Shown here: in pieces, positions 52,530 through 64,000 of the stretch
Position numbering within the stretch: the stretch's first letter is position 1
How the letters are laid out: each line of letters begins with the position of its first letter
Assembly (NCBI GenBank): GCA_012845835.1
Contig: JABAKD010000001.1
Coordinates: forward strand, 16,240,226-16,304,225
From: Undaria pinnatifida
Lineage: Eukaryota; Sar; Phaeophyceae; Laminariales; Alariaceae
DNA: 64,000 bases
Reading direction: 5' to 3'
Position numbers and translations under genes: made by a program
The notes under the pieces: model-generated
Database searches by the model: none
Seen by the model: the letters and a program-made list of their open reading frames with translations, nothing else
What the model was told of the DNA's origin: nothing

Positions 52530-53880
52530 GGATATCGCGATCAAGTGGTAATATGGGTTACGTAGTACAGTTAGTACTGTATCAGTATTGTACAACAACC
52601 AGAACCATGGTGATCAAGTGGTACGTGGTATGACATGATACAACACTATTTCGAACCCTTCAGTATGGGGTCATACTGTACTGTATCAGTATCGTACCAC
52701 GACCAGAATAGTCGGGACCAAGTGGTACGTGATACCTGGTATGCTATTATATAGTATGATCACATTCAGTAACGGTCCTCCAAGAAAAAACGCCTACTTG
52801 CTTAGCAGGGCTGAAACCCTATTGTCACGCCAACACATGTGTTGGGTCGCACTGCGTGATATTAGTACGAGACAATATCAGGAGTGGTTGCCTCCCATAG
52901 CATACCCGGTGGTAAGTTGTTTAGAGCCCAAAACGTCATCACTGGGGGTGTGGTATGCGCCGTCGTACACGGTAACCCTTTCACCGCTGCAGAATGATCT
53001 TATTAATAGTCTAAACTTAGATAGTTTGTTCCGCAAAACGTGGGTGAATTCCAAAAGGTTCAAGCTTTAAGTTTACCCGTCCGTCGTGGGAGGACACAAA
53101 AAAAATACTTCGGAGTAAAAGCCAACCTTGAGCGACAGGCTGTTGCTTAGGATATCGTGTAGCTCCCGCCGCTGAGTATGGTTCCTTTACAACACTTACT
53201 ATCGCCCCCCCCCCCCCCCCCCAAACTAAAGCCTTATTTTCGTGACCAAGCCAATTGAAAACAGAGTTGGGTAATATAGCTTTGCATGCATAAAATAAAC
53301 AATGATGCCATTTTCGAAAGCAGCAATGAGGCGGGTAACAACGGAAAATACATCGTAGCTCTCACCTTTCCGAACATCCAAATGACGGCCGAAAGCACCG
53401 GGTGTTTCTGCACCCATAGAAGCCCTGTCGGACACCGGTGATATAAACCGGTGGCGTATCATACGCACGAGGCAAGGGGGGGTGGGGCGAGAGAGCGTGA
53501 ACATGAGGGCAACGAGTTGGCTGATTATACAAATAGTAAGCCACCGACTAGTTATTAGTCGGTTACTAATAGGTACCATGGATCACAGTTAGTTTTGTCA
53601 TTGCATCTGGCGCGTTGGTGGCTCGACGTGCGATGCTTAGTCCCTCAATCTCGATACAAGGCGGCATCCCAACATAAAGGCGGCCAGATCGCGTGGCGCG
53701 ACTGGGGAATTGCACTCGTAACCCAGAAATAATAAGGCTGCTCCCCCCAATAAGGCGTTCGTATCGCTCTGGCACACCAACGCCTTAACGCCTGTCCAAC
53801 TGGAAACCTTTTTTGGTGACACATTTACTTGAAGCTAGTATAGGGAAGGATTTGTGGGCTCTCAAGGGGTTAATAGGAGA
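52530..53880. other. No gene seen
   Basis: It contains two cores of the 30560-type repeat (near 52920 and 53010), a C17 tract at 53205-53222 and a repeated 'gtatggtcactatag/gtactgtatcagtat' pattern at 52560-52750. Confidence 0.5.
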
Positions 53881-53883
53881 TGC

Positions 53884-54335
53884 CTCATACCATCCCATAC
53901 TACACCACACTACATCATACCATAACGCACCATACCTATCCTATCGAATCGTCTCATACCACACTATACTACTCCATACTGCACCATACCATACCATATC
54001 CATATCCCATACCATATCACAGCACACAGAGTACTACACCTAACTATCTGGTCATTAACTCCACATCATATCATTCCATATCCCATACCATGCCACAGAA
54101 TGAAATACCATACCATACCTGGCCCTTAACTCCATGCCATCCCATCCCATCCCCACACCCTATCACAGCATACAGCAACACACCTTACTACTTGGTCCTT
54201 CATCCAACCCCACCCCACCCCAAGCTATACTACATCGTCCCACATCACATTGCACCATGCTAATCCATACCATACGATAAAACACGATACCATACCATGT
54301 CCAATCCCATACTACACCATACCATACAAGTACCA
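53884..54335. repeat. CCATACCATA degenerate pentanucleotide repeat
   Basis: CATACC, CATCCC and CACACT variants run for about 450 bases. His/Thr/Pro-rich frames through it are artefacts. Confidence 0.85.
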
Positions 54336-54467
54336 ACACGCCCGCCGGCTGGCCTGACTACCTTTGGTACCGTCTGAAGCACGCCAGTCATGGACACCCC
54401 TGTTGGCTACGCGCAATACCGTTCACCCCGGAATGACCACGCCTGAACACAAACGCGAACACAACAG

Positions 54468-55580
54468 TCACGGACCTTCTGCGATTTGCGCTACCCGTCC
54501 GCTCCCTTGCCCCTGCTGCTCCTCGCTTTTATCCCCTTCCTCCCCCTCTTCCTCGCCTTCCCCCCCAGCTGCCCCTCTCCCCCTCTTCCCGAAACCATCG
54601 CCATCCCCCCCTCCCCTCACGACCCCCGCCCCCCCGCTCACAGCATCAATCGTGTACCGTCGCGATCTCCCACCCAACTGCGGGCTAGACCCTCCAGAAC
54701 GTTTCCCGAATCCGTCCGCACGTTCAGGAGAACGCGCCGCATAGCAAAATGCAGAAATTTCTGCAGAGCGGTCTGGAGAACCGTCTCCGAAAAAGCTTGT
54801 AGAACAGTCAGCGGAACGCCTTCGGAATCGCTCCCCGGACCCTTCCCCGGAACTTTCCCCGGAACCTTCCCAGGGGATTTTCCCGGAATTTCCCCCGGAA
54901 TTTCCCCCCGAATGTTCTCCAGAAGAGTTTTGCTGTCGCTGCTGCTGTGCGAAGAGCGTGCGGCTCGCGTGCCGGCGGACATCCGACTCAATACTCCGGT
55001 GCTCGATCCCGGGGTAACCGCCCAGGGTCGACGAGGTTTTCCTCAGCGAGGATTTCCTGAGGATAGAAGGGCTTGGCGGCGCCAGCCTGACAGGACTTGA
55101 CGGCATCAGTCCGGACGGGCTTGACGGCCCAAGGATCGGGGACTGAGGAGGCGTGTGGAAGGTCGAGCACTTCGACGGAGAAGCGCAAGGCGACAAGACC
55201 GAAATATCCGCCGACTTGTTTTTGGAATTTTCCTCCGAACATTTCCCCAATTTTTCCTCAGATTTTCTCCATGAACATTTATCGGACTTTTCCTCAGAAA
55301 TTTCCTTAGAATGCTCTCCGAACTTGACGCCCGTTGTCTTAACGCCCACCGCCGATGCCAAGGGTGACCCATATTCGGTGGAAACTTCGGAGGAAGCCGA
55401 CGCTGACCTTAAGAGAGAACCTGCCCGTCCCTCAGTGTGGAAAATCCCGTCGCGGTTCATGCCTCTCGGCGGGCTACCGCTCGTCTCCTGGAGTGTCAGA
55501 GATATACTGGATGCTTGGGGGGGGGAGGATTCCGGATGCCCCCCCCCCTCCGACGCCAGACGTAGATCCTCGCTCGCCAT
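54468..55580 (-). CDS. Hypothetical Ser/Gly/Pro-rich protein (single exon or large exon)
   Basis: The frame is open from beyond 55709 to a TGA at 54468. The first ATG is at 55580 (MASEDLRLASEGGG), giving 370 codons; a splice acceptor just upstream (cccaaag|TTG) is also possible. The protein has Lys/Glu/Ser repeats of the SEEKxxKCS type (around residues 95-125), a Ser-Pro-rich middle (PSSPSGLMPSSP), and SGEHSGGNSGGNSG-type tetrapeptide repeats. It ends with an acidic GGEGEEEGEEGD tail. It looks disordered, with many potential Ser-Pro phosphosites. The antisense frame is equally long in parts but more Pro/Arg-biased. Family not recognised. Confidence 0.5.
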   Translation of the reverse strand: MASEDLRLASEGGGHPESSPPQASSISLTLQETSGSPPRGMNRDGIFHTEGRAGSLLRSASASSEVSTEYGSPLASAVGVKTTGVKFGEHSKEISEEKSDKCSWRKSEEKLGKCSEENSKNKSADISVLSPCASPSKCSTFHTPPQSPILGPSSPSGLMPSSPVRLAPPSPSILRKSSLRKTSSTLGGYPGIEHRSIESDVRRHASRTLFAQQQRQQNSSGEHSGGNSGGNSGKIPWEGSGESSGEGSGERFRRRSADCSTSFFGDGSPDRSAEISAFCYAARSPERADGFGKRSGGSSPQLGGRSRRYTIDAVSGGAGVVRGGGDGDGFGKRGRGAAGGEGEEEGEEGDKSEEQQGQGSGRVAQIAEGP

Positions 55581-55809
55581 CACCGTGATACCACGATCTT
55601 GCTCTTGCGGTAGTCGAGGTTCAACTTTGGGCAACGCGGTGTAATTAACAGCCCAGGTTGCCGTTTCAACAAGCAAATCGGTTTCAATTGTCCCGCATTC
55701 GAATTTCAAACGGCGAATCGGACTTGATTGGCTCTACAGTATTCTGCAGGCGGGATGACCCCTGCGGCCACCCCTTTCCCGAGACGGTCCCTCGTGAAGA
55801 AATTTGGCC

Positions 55810-56100
55810 GACCTGCAGAAGGCGTGTTTGGTGAGGGGCGTGGGGAAAAGAGACGCCGGTTAGTGATACCCTAAAAAAAAGCATGCTTAAAAGGAATATA
55901 AGGACGCGACGGAGGCTTGTCAATTGGTGCTAGCTACAAACGTGACTTAGTTTCAGCACACACAGGAGGCGTGTTTGTGAAGGATGCGGGGGGAAGAGCC
56001 GCCGATTCCTTCAAAACTTCGAAAGCTACAAGGAAGGCAAGGGGCTTGTGAATTGGTGCTCGCTGCGAAAAAAACAAACTGTACTTTCAGCGCACATAAT
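55810..56100. repeat. ~150-bp tandem duplication
   Basis: 55810-55960 and 55968-56100 share 'gaggcgtgtttgtgaagg', 'aagagacgccg' and 'gcttgtgaattggtgctcgc' blocks with small gaps. Confidence 0.65.
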
Positions 56101-56169
56101 AGGTTAATATCAAGAGGTTTTACAACTTAAACACCATATCATAAATGAAACACAGATCTAATGTACCAC

Positions 56170-56228
56170 GCAGCTTGCAAACTTGAGTTTCAACGATTCA
56201 ACCGGTCGTGCTCACAGCTGACGTTTTT
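56170..56228. repeat. Copy of dispersed 60-bp motif
   Basis: 'cacgcagcttgcaaacttga' is followed after a spacer by 'gtgctcacagctgacgtt', as at 32490-32548. Confidence 0.55.
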
Positions 56229-56239
56229 CATTTCTTTAT

Positions 56240-59200
56240 CAAGAATTCTTTCGTACATTGTCCCGTTGGCCCTGAATAGTTTTAGGGGAATTGGTTGCTA
56301 TGTCGGCATTTCGGCATTATGATTGTCTGCTGATACTTTCAGCGGGCGAGTAGCTGCAACAACCCACTGCTGTTGTTTCTCATTCTTTGAATATCCAATT
56401 AAACGAAAACCCAAACCTCTCGTCTGCCATCTCGATCTGTTTGTACTATAAAATACGAATTCTGCATCGATACTCTTATGATACTAGCATATCCAATATT
56501 AACACTTTTACAACTGCAAACCCGTGTTTGGGGGAAAGTTACGCCGAATTAGTATCGGGGGAACTTTGCTAAAGGGGTTAAACTGAGTTCAGTATCAGTG
56601 TTACCCTACTGTCAATTACCTGGGTACTTGCGAGTATTACCCAGCTTGCCAATTTCCGTCACGCGTTCAAGTAGCATTTCATACCCGCCACGTACTTGGT
56701 CCCCGGGTACCAGATATTTCAGCCTGGAAATCCCGGGGATGGCAACTTACTATCCCCTACATATTATCCCCTGGGCAGTATTCCGTACAATATATGCAGA
56801 TTAACTTTATCATAGTTTTTATATACATCACACGCGCAGATATTACACACGATACGATATACCCCGACCCCGTTGATACCTTCAACGCACGTAACAGCAG
56901 TGGTGCAGTCCAGCAGGCAGCGGCCTACCTTTACCGAGGGCGAAAGCCAGAACTCTCAAAGCTCCGTCGACCTAATCCCAAGTTCGTACGTGCCGCAAAC
57001 AACTACGGCATATTGCCCAACGAATGTGATCAGGGGACGACAACGTTCCATACCCGGGTTTTCCAGGGTAATTATGGGGTACCCAGTTATTCGAGTACAC
57101 GAGTACCCGGGGCCCAAGAACTCGAGAACACCCACGGATGTTTCCCCCCCAAACTAGGCGGGTACCCGTTGGTGGGTCCTCGGCGGGGAACACCTTTTAA
57201 GAGTACAGAACTGAGCCTTAAACAATATACCACGTACGACGCAAAAACAAAAAATATCTTCCAGTCTATCGTACTGATAGCGTCCCCACAAGAACGAGCA
57301 TGCAGATAGTCCCTAACTTATCAAGGAGTTGATAGCGGATGCATTTGAGATGCTGGATGTTTCGCCTTAGGCCACACATGTAACATCAATTTCCCGAGCG
57401 CCCGAAGCAACTACAGCAAACAGAGACTACTGTTGCTGTACGAGTATAACGCCACGTGGTTCCTAGGGCAGACGCAGTATCGTGGGTATCCCGGTACAGC
57501 AGCACGATGAGGTTGGGTACAATACAGCAGCATAGCGGTACCTCGCATGCAGTCAGCACCTCCATATTTGCACTTGCATGGGATTGATTCGGGAAGTCGA
57601 CACGCAAATCGTTTAGAGCTGCCGGTACAACACGCATACCTGGTATTGGTACCTGGTACTGGTGTGGACTTCCACGCTCCTATCCAGAGCTCGAGTGTCC
57701 TATTTCTGCCTGTTGTCGTCCTGCCGCTCACTACGTGTACACCGCAGAAGTTTGTGCCCGTGGCCACAGCAGCACACGTACCAGGTATCGTTCGATGTAC
57801 TACTCGTATACTGTACCAGGTAGTAAGAAACAGCAACGTGCTGATCCAAGGTGGGTTTCTTATCTTTGGGAGCGGGTGCATTAATTACTAATAATTTCAG
57901 TATACGAAAATGGCTCCCAGTTTTGTCATATTCCTGTAATTTACGGCCCCGCTTTCTTATTAGGTATGCTATCCTGTCGTGCTGCTGTAGAAGTCCTACG
58001 AGTGATAGCAACCGTACCACATACATATCACATTGATATCACACGGACGAGGAGGAGCATGGCTGGTGGCTGGGCTTGTGCGTGACGTTCTTATTTTTCT
58101 GTTCTGGTGTGGTCATTTCTTGATATCACATCACACCGCAGGAAAAATATACCAGGCACGATACAAATTTCAAGTAGTTTGTCCCGAAAACATCGGTTCA
58201 CGTCAAATGGTTTAGAATAACAACTCTCCCAGTAGCGATTCCGTCAACAGAGGGCAGCCACGCCCGCAGTCTGGAGGGGGTGAACCCAGTAGCACTCCCG
58301 CGTGGTGCATGGGCGGAGCTTGACACAATGCTGTTAGGTGCTGCTGGGTTGCCTCGTGGTTGCCGATCGGGAGTGCTAATAGTGCTGGCTTGTACTCGTA
58401 TATACTCTGGTGGTAAGTTTTGTATTCTGCTTCCTGCACGTGCAGTATTGGTGCCTTTTGGGAACCACAAAGAGCGAAAGTCTTACGCCGACACACACGT
58501 AACAAACAATCCAGGCGCCGCCTCTCACCGTTCGAGCAGGCTAACCAAAGCTAAGGTGTGATAAGTCCTAACTCCCCACGCAGGCCACCTGTTGTGCCTC
58601 TTGTGCGTCCGAGGTCATTCTGCATTCTGCAGAACTGCTTCAACAACAACAAAGGGGTTTCCATTACTTTATTCTTGCTTTATTATCTAATCGGGGACCA
58701 AGCAAACGTATCCCCCCGCGTTTTCTGAGCTTGCCAGGTTCTGCATTCTGCAAGAATCTGCGTTCATCAGGCATCGCCAAAAACTCTCTGTTGGCTTCGA
58801 GGCCTGGCGGGACGCATGGGGATGGGAGGAATCACTCGGGGCGTGGCCTGGATGGCCGTGTTTGTGCACTTGCTACGACCGAGCGAGGCCTTCCGTGGTT
58901 TCCGTTTACTGGGAATCAACAGGTGAATCGAATCTTGCTCTTTTGGTCGAACAGACGACAAACAGCTCTGCCCTTCCCCGATTCATCCAAAGTGCGGTGC
59001 CTTGTCAGACGACAGCAGTGTAATGGCACTAAAGTGGAACCCCAATTTATCCCGGGTATTTTATTAATATATACAAGCTAATAATTAGGACGAGGTCGTG
59101 ACAAGCGGTTTTAACCGCACTAAAAAAGGACCCCGCACTAAGGGGTACCGCTCTACCACAGCAACGCGGGACTGACTGTATCGGTAATCTCGTAATCTCG

Positions 59201-59530
59201 GTAGTCTACGAGTCTACAGCCTAAAAAAGAGATCTCTTTGCGATCATGATGCCCTGTCGTCTTGTCGTATACTGCAGCTGCACACTGCCACCGACTACGT
59301 ACGTAGAATCACACCAGAATACCCTCCCTAGAATATGGCACGTAGCTGTGCGGTGTTCGGCGGCGCAGACGTTGGGCGCCGCCACCTGACTCGTATTAAT
59401 AGCAAGGCAGTACAGTACGTACGCGACAATTGGCAGTTAGTTAAAGCAGTAAAGCTCGAGTTTTAGACGAACCCATTAAAATGTCAGCAAAGCCGGGCAA
59501 ACCTAAACCTGTGCAGGCAATGTTAATGTC
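56240..59530. other. No gene seen; scattered repeats
   Basis: ACTCGGGTA-type units occur at 56590-56770 and 57045-57185, a core of the 30560-type repeat near 58165, and the repeat shared with 23035-23165 at 58735-58930 (minus). Open frames here lack recognisable domains. Confidence 0.5.
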
Positions 59531-59539
59531 ACACCCTGG

Positions 59540-61860
59540 ACAAAAGACAATGGCCCCTGCACGCAATATGATAGCAATGGAATATGGTGCGACGCAAGGG
59601 TCTATTGTCGTCGGTACCCATAAAGCCTATCGATTAGCAAATTTCTCGATCTATCTCTATTGTCGTCGGTATTGTCTATCGATAGGCGAACTCCCCAACG
59701 TAGTAGCTGGGCAGGAGTGTGCAGAAGTACCTCGGTTGAAAGCTATTGTCACCGACGATTGCAATGGATGGATAGCTTGCACAACCTGTTGCGGCCGGCA
59801 ATGGTTTTCGATAGATAGATGCATTTCTTAGACAAATGTGTCTGGAAATGGCTATCGATGGTCACCGTTTACAATCCATTGTGGACAAGGTCTATCGGTG
59901 GATGCATTTCCAAATCTGTCGTGGCCGGCAGTGTTTATCGATAGATATTAATAGCTTGCACAATCTATTGTGACCGGTAATGGCTATCGATAGACTGTCG
60001 ATAGATCGTTTATCGGTTGTGACAGGAAATGGCTACCGATAGGCACCGTTTACAATCTATTGTAATGGGCAATAATGTCTATCGATGGACACCATCACCG
60101 ATTTATTTCTACTTTTTTGTCTGGACCTCCTACGATGTAATGCTGTGAATACCAGGTTTCGATACCTTTCGCGAAGCTGAGAGCTTCCACAAAGAGGTGT
60201 CATCTAAATAGACTATACGTACCCGTTGACCGCTTCATGATGGGGTTCGCCGTCGGGACATTCGATAGCCGGCCAAAGCCCTCACACGCCCACAAAGCTG
60301 AGAGCTTCCACAAAGACCGGTAATAATACGTCTATACACGCGCCCATTTGCGGCGCCAGCCGGCTACGAGTAGAGACCACACTCTGGACAACAGACACAG
60401 CAATGGTCTATCGCGTCGACAATATACTGGCAGCGCCAGTCTATCGATGCACATTGTCCGCAGCAATGCGTTTTGGTACTTTGGGCAATGGGCAGTTGGC
60501 GTCAAGGGATATATTTTGTATGACGTGCTTAGACTACACCCTGGACGATAGAAAGGAAATAGACCATTGACGCTATCATACACAGTAACCCCGGGAAAGT
60601 GCGTATCAATGGACATTGTTAACCGCAATAGTCTGGCAATGCCGTCTATCGATAGACATTGTCAGGGAATCATATCTGTTCGGCAATGGACACAACACAG
60701 CTTTGCTGTAACAATGGAGTGGCCTGGTTGTCCGCAAATGGCTTTTGTCCTGAACAATAGATGCCGGGGGAGCAATCGCGATAGACGTTGTTGGCCACAA
60801 TGGAGTCGCATTGCTGTCAGTAGATGCCTATTGTCCATAACGACAGACGGCGGGGAAGCAAGCGCGATAGTTATTGGTTGTCACAATAGAGTGCCATGGT
60901 TATCAATAGATGGTTACTGTCGCGCACAATAGATATCGGGGAAGCAACTGCGATAGACGTTTTTTGAACAATGGACCAAACAAGTTTGTCTGCCGATAGC
61001 AATTCCCGCCTGCAATAGACATGCGGTTGTGTCCACCAAGAGCCATCGACACCCACGATAGAGTATTGAGCGTATTTCCGCAATAAATTTTATCATTATT
61101 GTCTAAACCTATTGCATATCGTGGGGTGGGCTGTATCAACGGCCATTGTTGCCGACCGCCGATGTTTGCTAATGCCGTCAACAATAGATACCCAATGGTG
61201 TCTATCAATTCCCATCGCCACCCACAACATATTGTTTGTCCATCCAGAGTCCATCCAGAGTAGATTGTTGGAGATGTTTCCACAAGAGGTTATTGCCTCA
61301 ACCTATTGTATATCTTGGAGTGGACTATCGATGGTTATTGGTGACCACCGCGGTTAGTTGCATTTTGCTGGTATTTTGCATGCGCGCGTGACGCTGAGAG
61401 GCAGTTCTTCGAATTGCCGGTGAATACGCATTCGTCGTAAAAATGCTGCTACTGTGGAAGGTACCGTTGGTAATGTTTCTTCTTTGAACCATGGACGCTA
61501 GGCAGCAGCCCACACTTGCTTCAGCAACGAATGTCTTGGAAGCGGTACTACAAAAGCACTCTCCCAGCCGGAAGAGCTCTGACTTCCTGCTTTGTTGTTC
61601 TTCATCTCCCAACAGTATACGGCCGTCTATATCTGAAACTATTGTTCAACAATGCACAATCGTTGCTTTTCCCCAAAAGCACAAAGTCCACCACCGCACA
61701 CAGCAGTTAATGGCTGTCGATTGACAGCTTGCACAATCCATTACGGCCGACAATGGCCATTGATAGACATGCCGCACACTCTAATTCGACCGACAATGGC
61801 CACCGATAGACATGCTGCACACTCTATTGTGGGCGACAATGGTGTCATTACGACCATTGC
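59540..61860. repeat. Degenerate array of TATCGATAGAC / CTATTGTG units
   Basis: Over about 2.3 kb the words 'ggctatcgatagac', 'cacaatctattgtgaccgg' and 'gacaatgg' recur dozens of times in both orientations. Spacing is often 60-75 bases. Short ORFs through it share the same residues in several frames, as expected of a repeat. Confidence 0.8.
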
Positions 61861-62699
61861 ATTGCGACTATTAACTTCATGGTGGCCCCCTTTTAGAGGC
61901 CATATCGTAGTGCGTCGGGCCCCGAAGATCCCTTATACAGAGAAGTCCCATATCTACAATATCCATCTATATGGGTCCATTTGTCCGTTAACGTGGATTA
62001 TACCGTTTCAAGGAACCCAACGTGCGTTGAAAGGGGCCAAAACGACGGTATATTTAACAGCGCAACGCAGGACGGCACGAGGGTGGGTTCCTCCGCTGGT
62101 TGTAGGTGTACGAGATGCGCCGTGATTGCGAGGCAACCGATACGGGACGAGGATTCCTATAACCTACTTAGGATGTATCTTTGTGGGGTCGGGTTTTAGA
62201 TTGCCACGATTGCTTGTGCTATAGGCTATAGTAACCACTTCCGACGAAGGGATCAAGGCACGGGCGTAGACCCAACCCGACCCCTAATACTAACCCTAGC
62301 CCTGACCCCAACCTGGACCGAAAACCGGTCAGAAACGGGAGAGGCAACCGGCTGCGCAGCTTTAGATTCATTTTTTTAAGGTTTGCGATTTGCCTCCTCA
62401 AACTAATAATGAGTAAAACTTCCCTGGCTGGGACGATTGAACCCTTCAGAAAAAAAATTCCTTCTCTTTAGCCATTAATAGTAATGTGTGTGTGTGTGTT
62501 CTTCACATTAAACCGTTCTTCTACTCGTCGACATCCAGCACACCCAGTGTCCGTACTGATTCTTCACCCTAGAAAGATCAGCTCTGTGGTCACAAGCCAC
62601 GACACAGAGATAATGCATCGTAATGCATTCGACAACGCAATGTCATGCCCTAGTACTGGGTACGACAGGCACAACATACATACGTCAGCAACAGAAATA

Positions 62700-63745
62700 C
62701 ATTGGAAGAGAGAAATACGAAATAAACAAAAACAAAAACAAAAACAAAAAACAAAAACAAAATAAGAAAACAAATAAAAACAAAGATAAAAATAAAACAA
62801 AAAATGAAACAAACAAAATGAAGGGGAAATCGAAGAAACAACCCAACCGGAAAGGAGAGCCAAAGCTCGGAAAAGAAACATAATAAAATGAAATAAAATA
62901 AAGTAAAGTAAAACCAAAATAAGATAATCCGAACACGAGCCAAAAACCTGGACACGCAAGGAGGGAACAAAGGGGAAAAAAATACCCCAGAGAAAGACGA
63001 AAAGTGCTATGTACCTACTAGTCGGCCTGGTACCTTGCTACCCTGTCTGCCATCTCCTTCCTGCCTTCGTCCACCGCGGTCTCCCTTCTATTCCTCCTGT
63101 TGCCCCCCCTGCCCCCATTCCCTTGGACGGCTTTCCTTCTACTCCTCCTGTTTCCCCCCCTCCCCCCTTTGTGTTCTTCTCATTAAACCAAAATACCTTG
63201 TAAAAGAGAGAAACAACGAAAGAAACCAAGACAAAATAAATAAATAAATAAATAAAAAGGGGAGCCAAAGCACGGGAGATAGAAACATACCCCGAGCATG
63301 AGCCAAAATGGACATGCAAGGGGTAAAGAAAGGGAAAAAATACCCCGGAAAAAAGAAACAAGTAGAAGAAGGAAGACTGGGAGGGCCAAATAAAACAGGC
63401 TCGTCACCTACCCACCATGCAAGACTCCCTTCATAAGGATAAGAAGGGGAAAGAAAAAAATAAATAAATAAATAAATAAATAAATTCACGGAAAAATCAA
63501 AGTACCAAGACATCACATTCCGAGCAGCCGCAGCAGTTGGCGGTACGAGTGGCATAGATAGAAAGGTTCCACCTACTAGTCGGCCTGGTACCTTGCTACC
63601 CTGTCTGCGGTCTCCTTCCTACTTTCATCTACCGCGGTTTCCCTTCTACTCCTCCTGTCCCCCCCCCTGCCCCCATACCCTTGTGCGGTGTTCCTTCTAC
63701 CCCTCCTGCTGCCCCCCCTCCCCCCGTTCCCTTCGACACCACCCA
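62700..63745. repeat. Duplicated A-rich unit with shared C-rich head
   Basis: 63013-63180 and 63571-63735 both start 'ctactagtcggcctggtacc' and continue into CTCCTCCTGTTGCCCCCCC tracts. Between and before them lie A-rich stretches with AAATA or AAAAC microsatellites (62715-62770, 63233-63257, 63450-63484). They also share 'gagccaaaatggacatgca' blocks at 62937 and 63299. Confidence 0.75.
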
Positions 63746-63880
63746 CGGCGGATGCGCGGCGCTGTCTACTCAGCTTTGCCTCATCCTCGTGCCACCTCGT
63801 TCAGCTGCTTCGAGGACCCCCCGGTACCACTTGCCCACCTTTTTTGCTGCAGTGGGCCACAGCGCGGTCCCAACTCCAAA

Positions 63881-64000
63881 AACTAAGGGGGAGTGTTCCG
63901 TTGATCCCTCGTTGGCTTTGAACACCCTAAGGTCCTCAGCTATGGCTCTAGGCCAAGTCTTAAGTTGTCCGCCTGGTTTCGGGTTCTCCCCACCAGCGAT
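63881..64000 (+). mobile_element. Possible 3' polypurine tract and LTR start of a Copia-type element
   Basis: 'aactaagggggag' at 63881-63893 followed directly by TGTTCCGTTGATCC has the form of a Ty1/Copia polypurine tract and LTR 5' edge. The LTR would run off the window. No reverse transcriptase or RNase H motif is visible upstream, so it could be a non-autonomous element or a chance match. Confidence 0.3.

Noticed and set aside
53640-53770. tRNA-like segment on the minus strand (GGGTTACGAGTGCAATTCCC)
   Set aside because: No closing acceptor stem or standard TTCGAAT loop could be built by eye.
54486-55100. 204-codon plus-strand Pro/Arg/Ser frame
   Set aside because: It is antisense to the longer and more balanced minus-strand frame at 54468-55580. 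Both cannot be excluded, but the minus strand has the longer frame and a better ATG context.
62564-62970. Phe/Leu-rich membrane protein frames on the minus strand
   Set aside because: They are the complement of an AAAAC/AAATA-rich tract; hydrophobicity comes from poly-T codons.

Overview
The window is nuclear DNA of a eukaryotic alga, most likely a stramenopile and probably a brown alga. This is inferred from a plastid-type phytyl ester synthase gene split into 12 exons by introns of about 0.3-2.5 kb, very low gene density, and a large load of short repeats. No operons, Shine-Dalgarno sites, rRNA genes, convincing tRNA genes or CRISPR arrays were seen. Most open reading frames in the window are chance or repeat-borne.

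The one gene read in full lies on the minus strand, from 22107 (first ATG found) to 6470 (stop). Twelve exons join in phase with GT-AG borders to a 2508-nt CDS (835 codons plus stop). The protein joins an alpha/beta hydrolase half (nucleophile elbow GESFGG, acid in AGSADR, His in GHGH) to an acyltransferase half (NHQLLALD, LLFPGG, EEYKLFWPE). This is the architecture of plant and algal phytyl ester synthases / plastid diacylglycerol acyltransferases, which esterify phytol and diacylglycerol with fatty acids in plastids.

The striking feature of this gene is its introns. At least eight exons (1, 2, 4, 6, 7, 10, 11, 12) have partial, decaying, same-strand copies next to them, and the copies carry intron flank and often an intact splice site. 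One copy of the last exon (6837-7007) keeps a phase-compatible acceptor and an open frame to its own stop, so it could be an alternative C-terminus. The exon 4 acceptor has grown into a degenerate tandem array.

Other probable coding DNA, all on the minus strand, is low-complexity: a Ser/Gly/Pro-rich exon or gene at 54468-55580, an in-phase exon with good splice sites at 52348-52527 (also with a nearby decayed copy), and two phase-compatible exons at 39150-39497 and 38485-38590. They may belong to one long-intron gene or to several.

The rest is repeats. Three families of about 250-330 bp elements with terminal inverted repeats are present: A (ends GGCTACGGTAGGGGGG), B (ends near CTACGATAGAGGT) and C (ends near TTCTACGATAGCC). 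They include an A copy with two C copies nested inside it. A fourth family is marked by TAGTGCCGGT. There are also tandem arrays: a 23-bp minisatellite at 4735-5160, a ~130-bp array at 30560-31990, a GATC-rich 156-162-bp satellite at 49880-51331, and a TATCGATA array at 59540-61860. Smaller items are a tRNA-box-bearing SINE-like cluster at 42650-43345 and a possible Copia-type LTR edge at the right end of the window.
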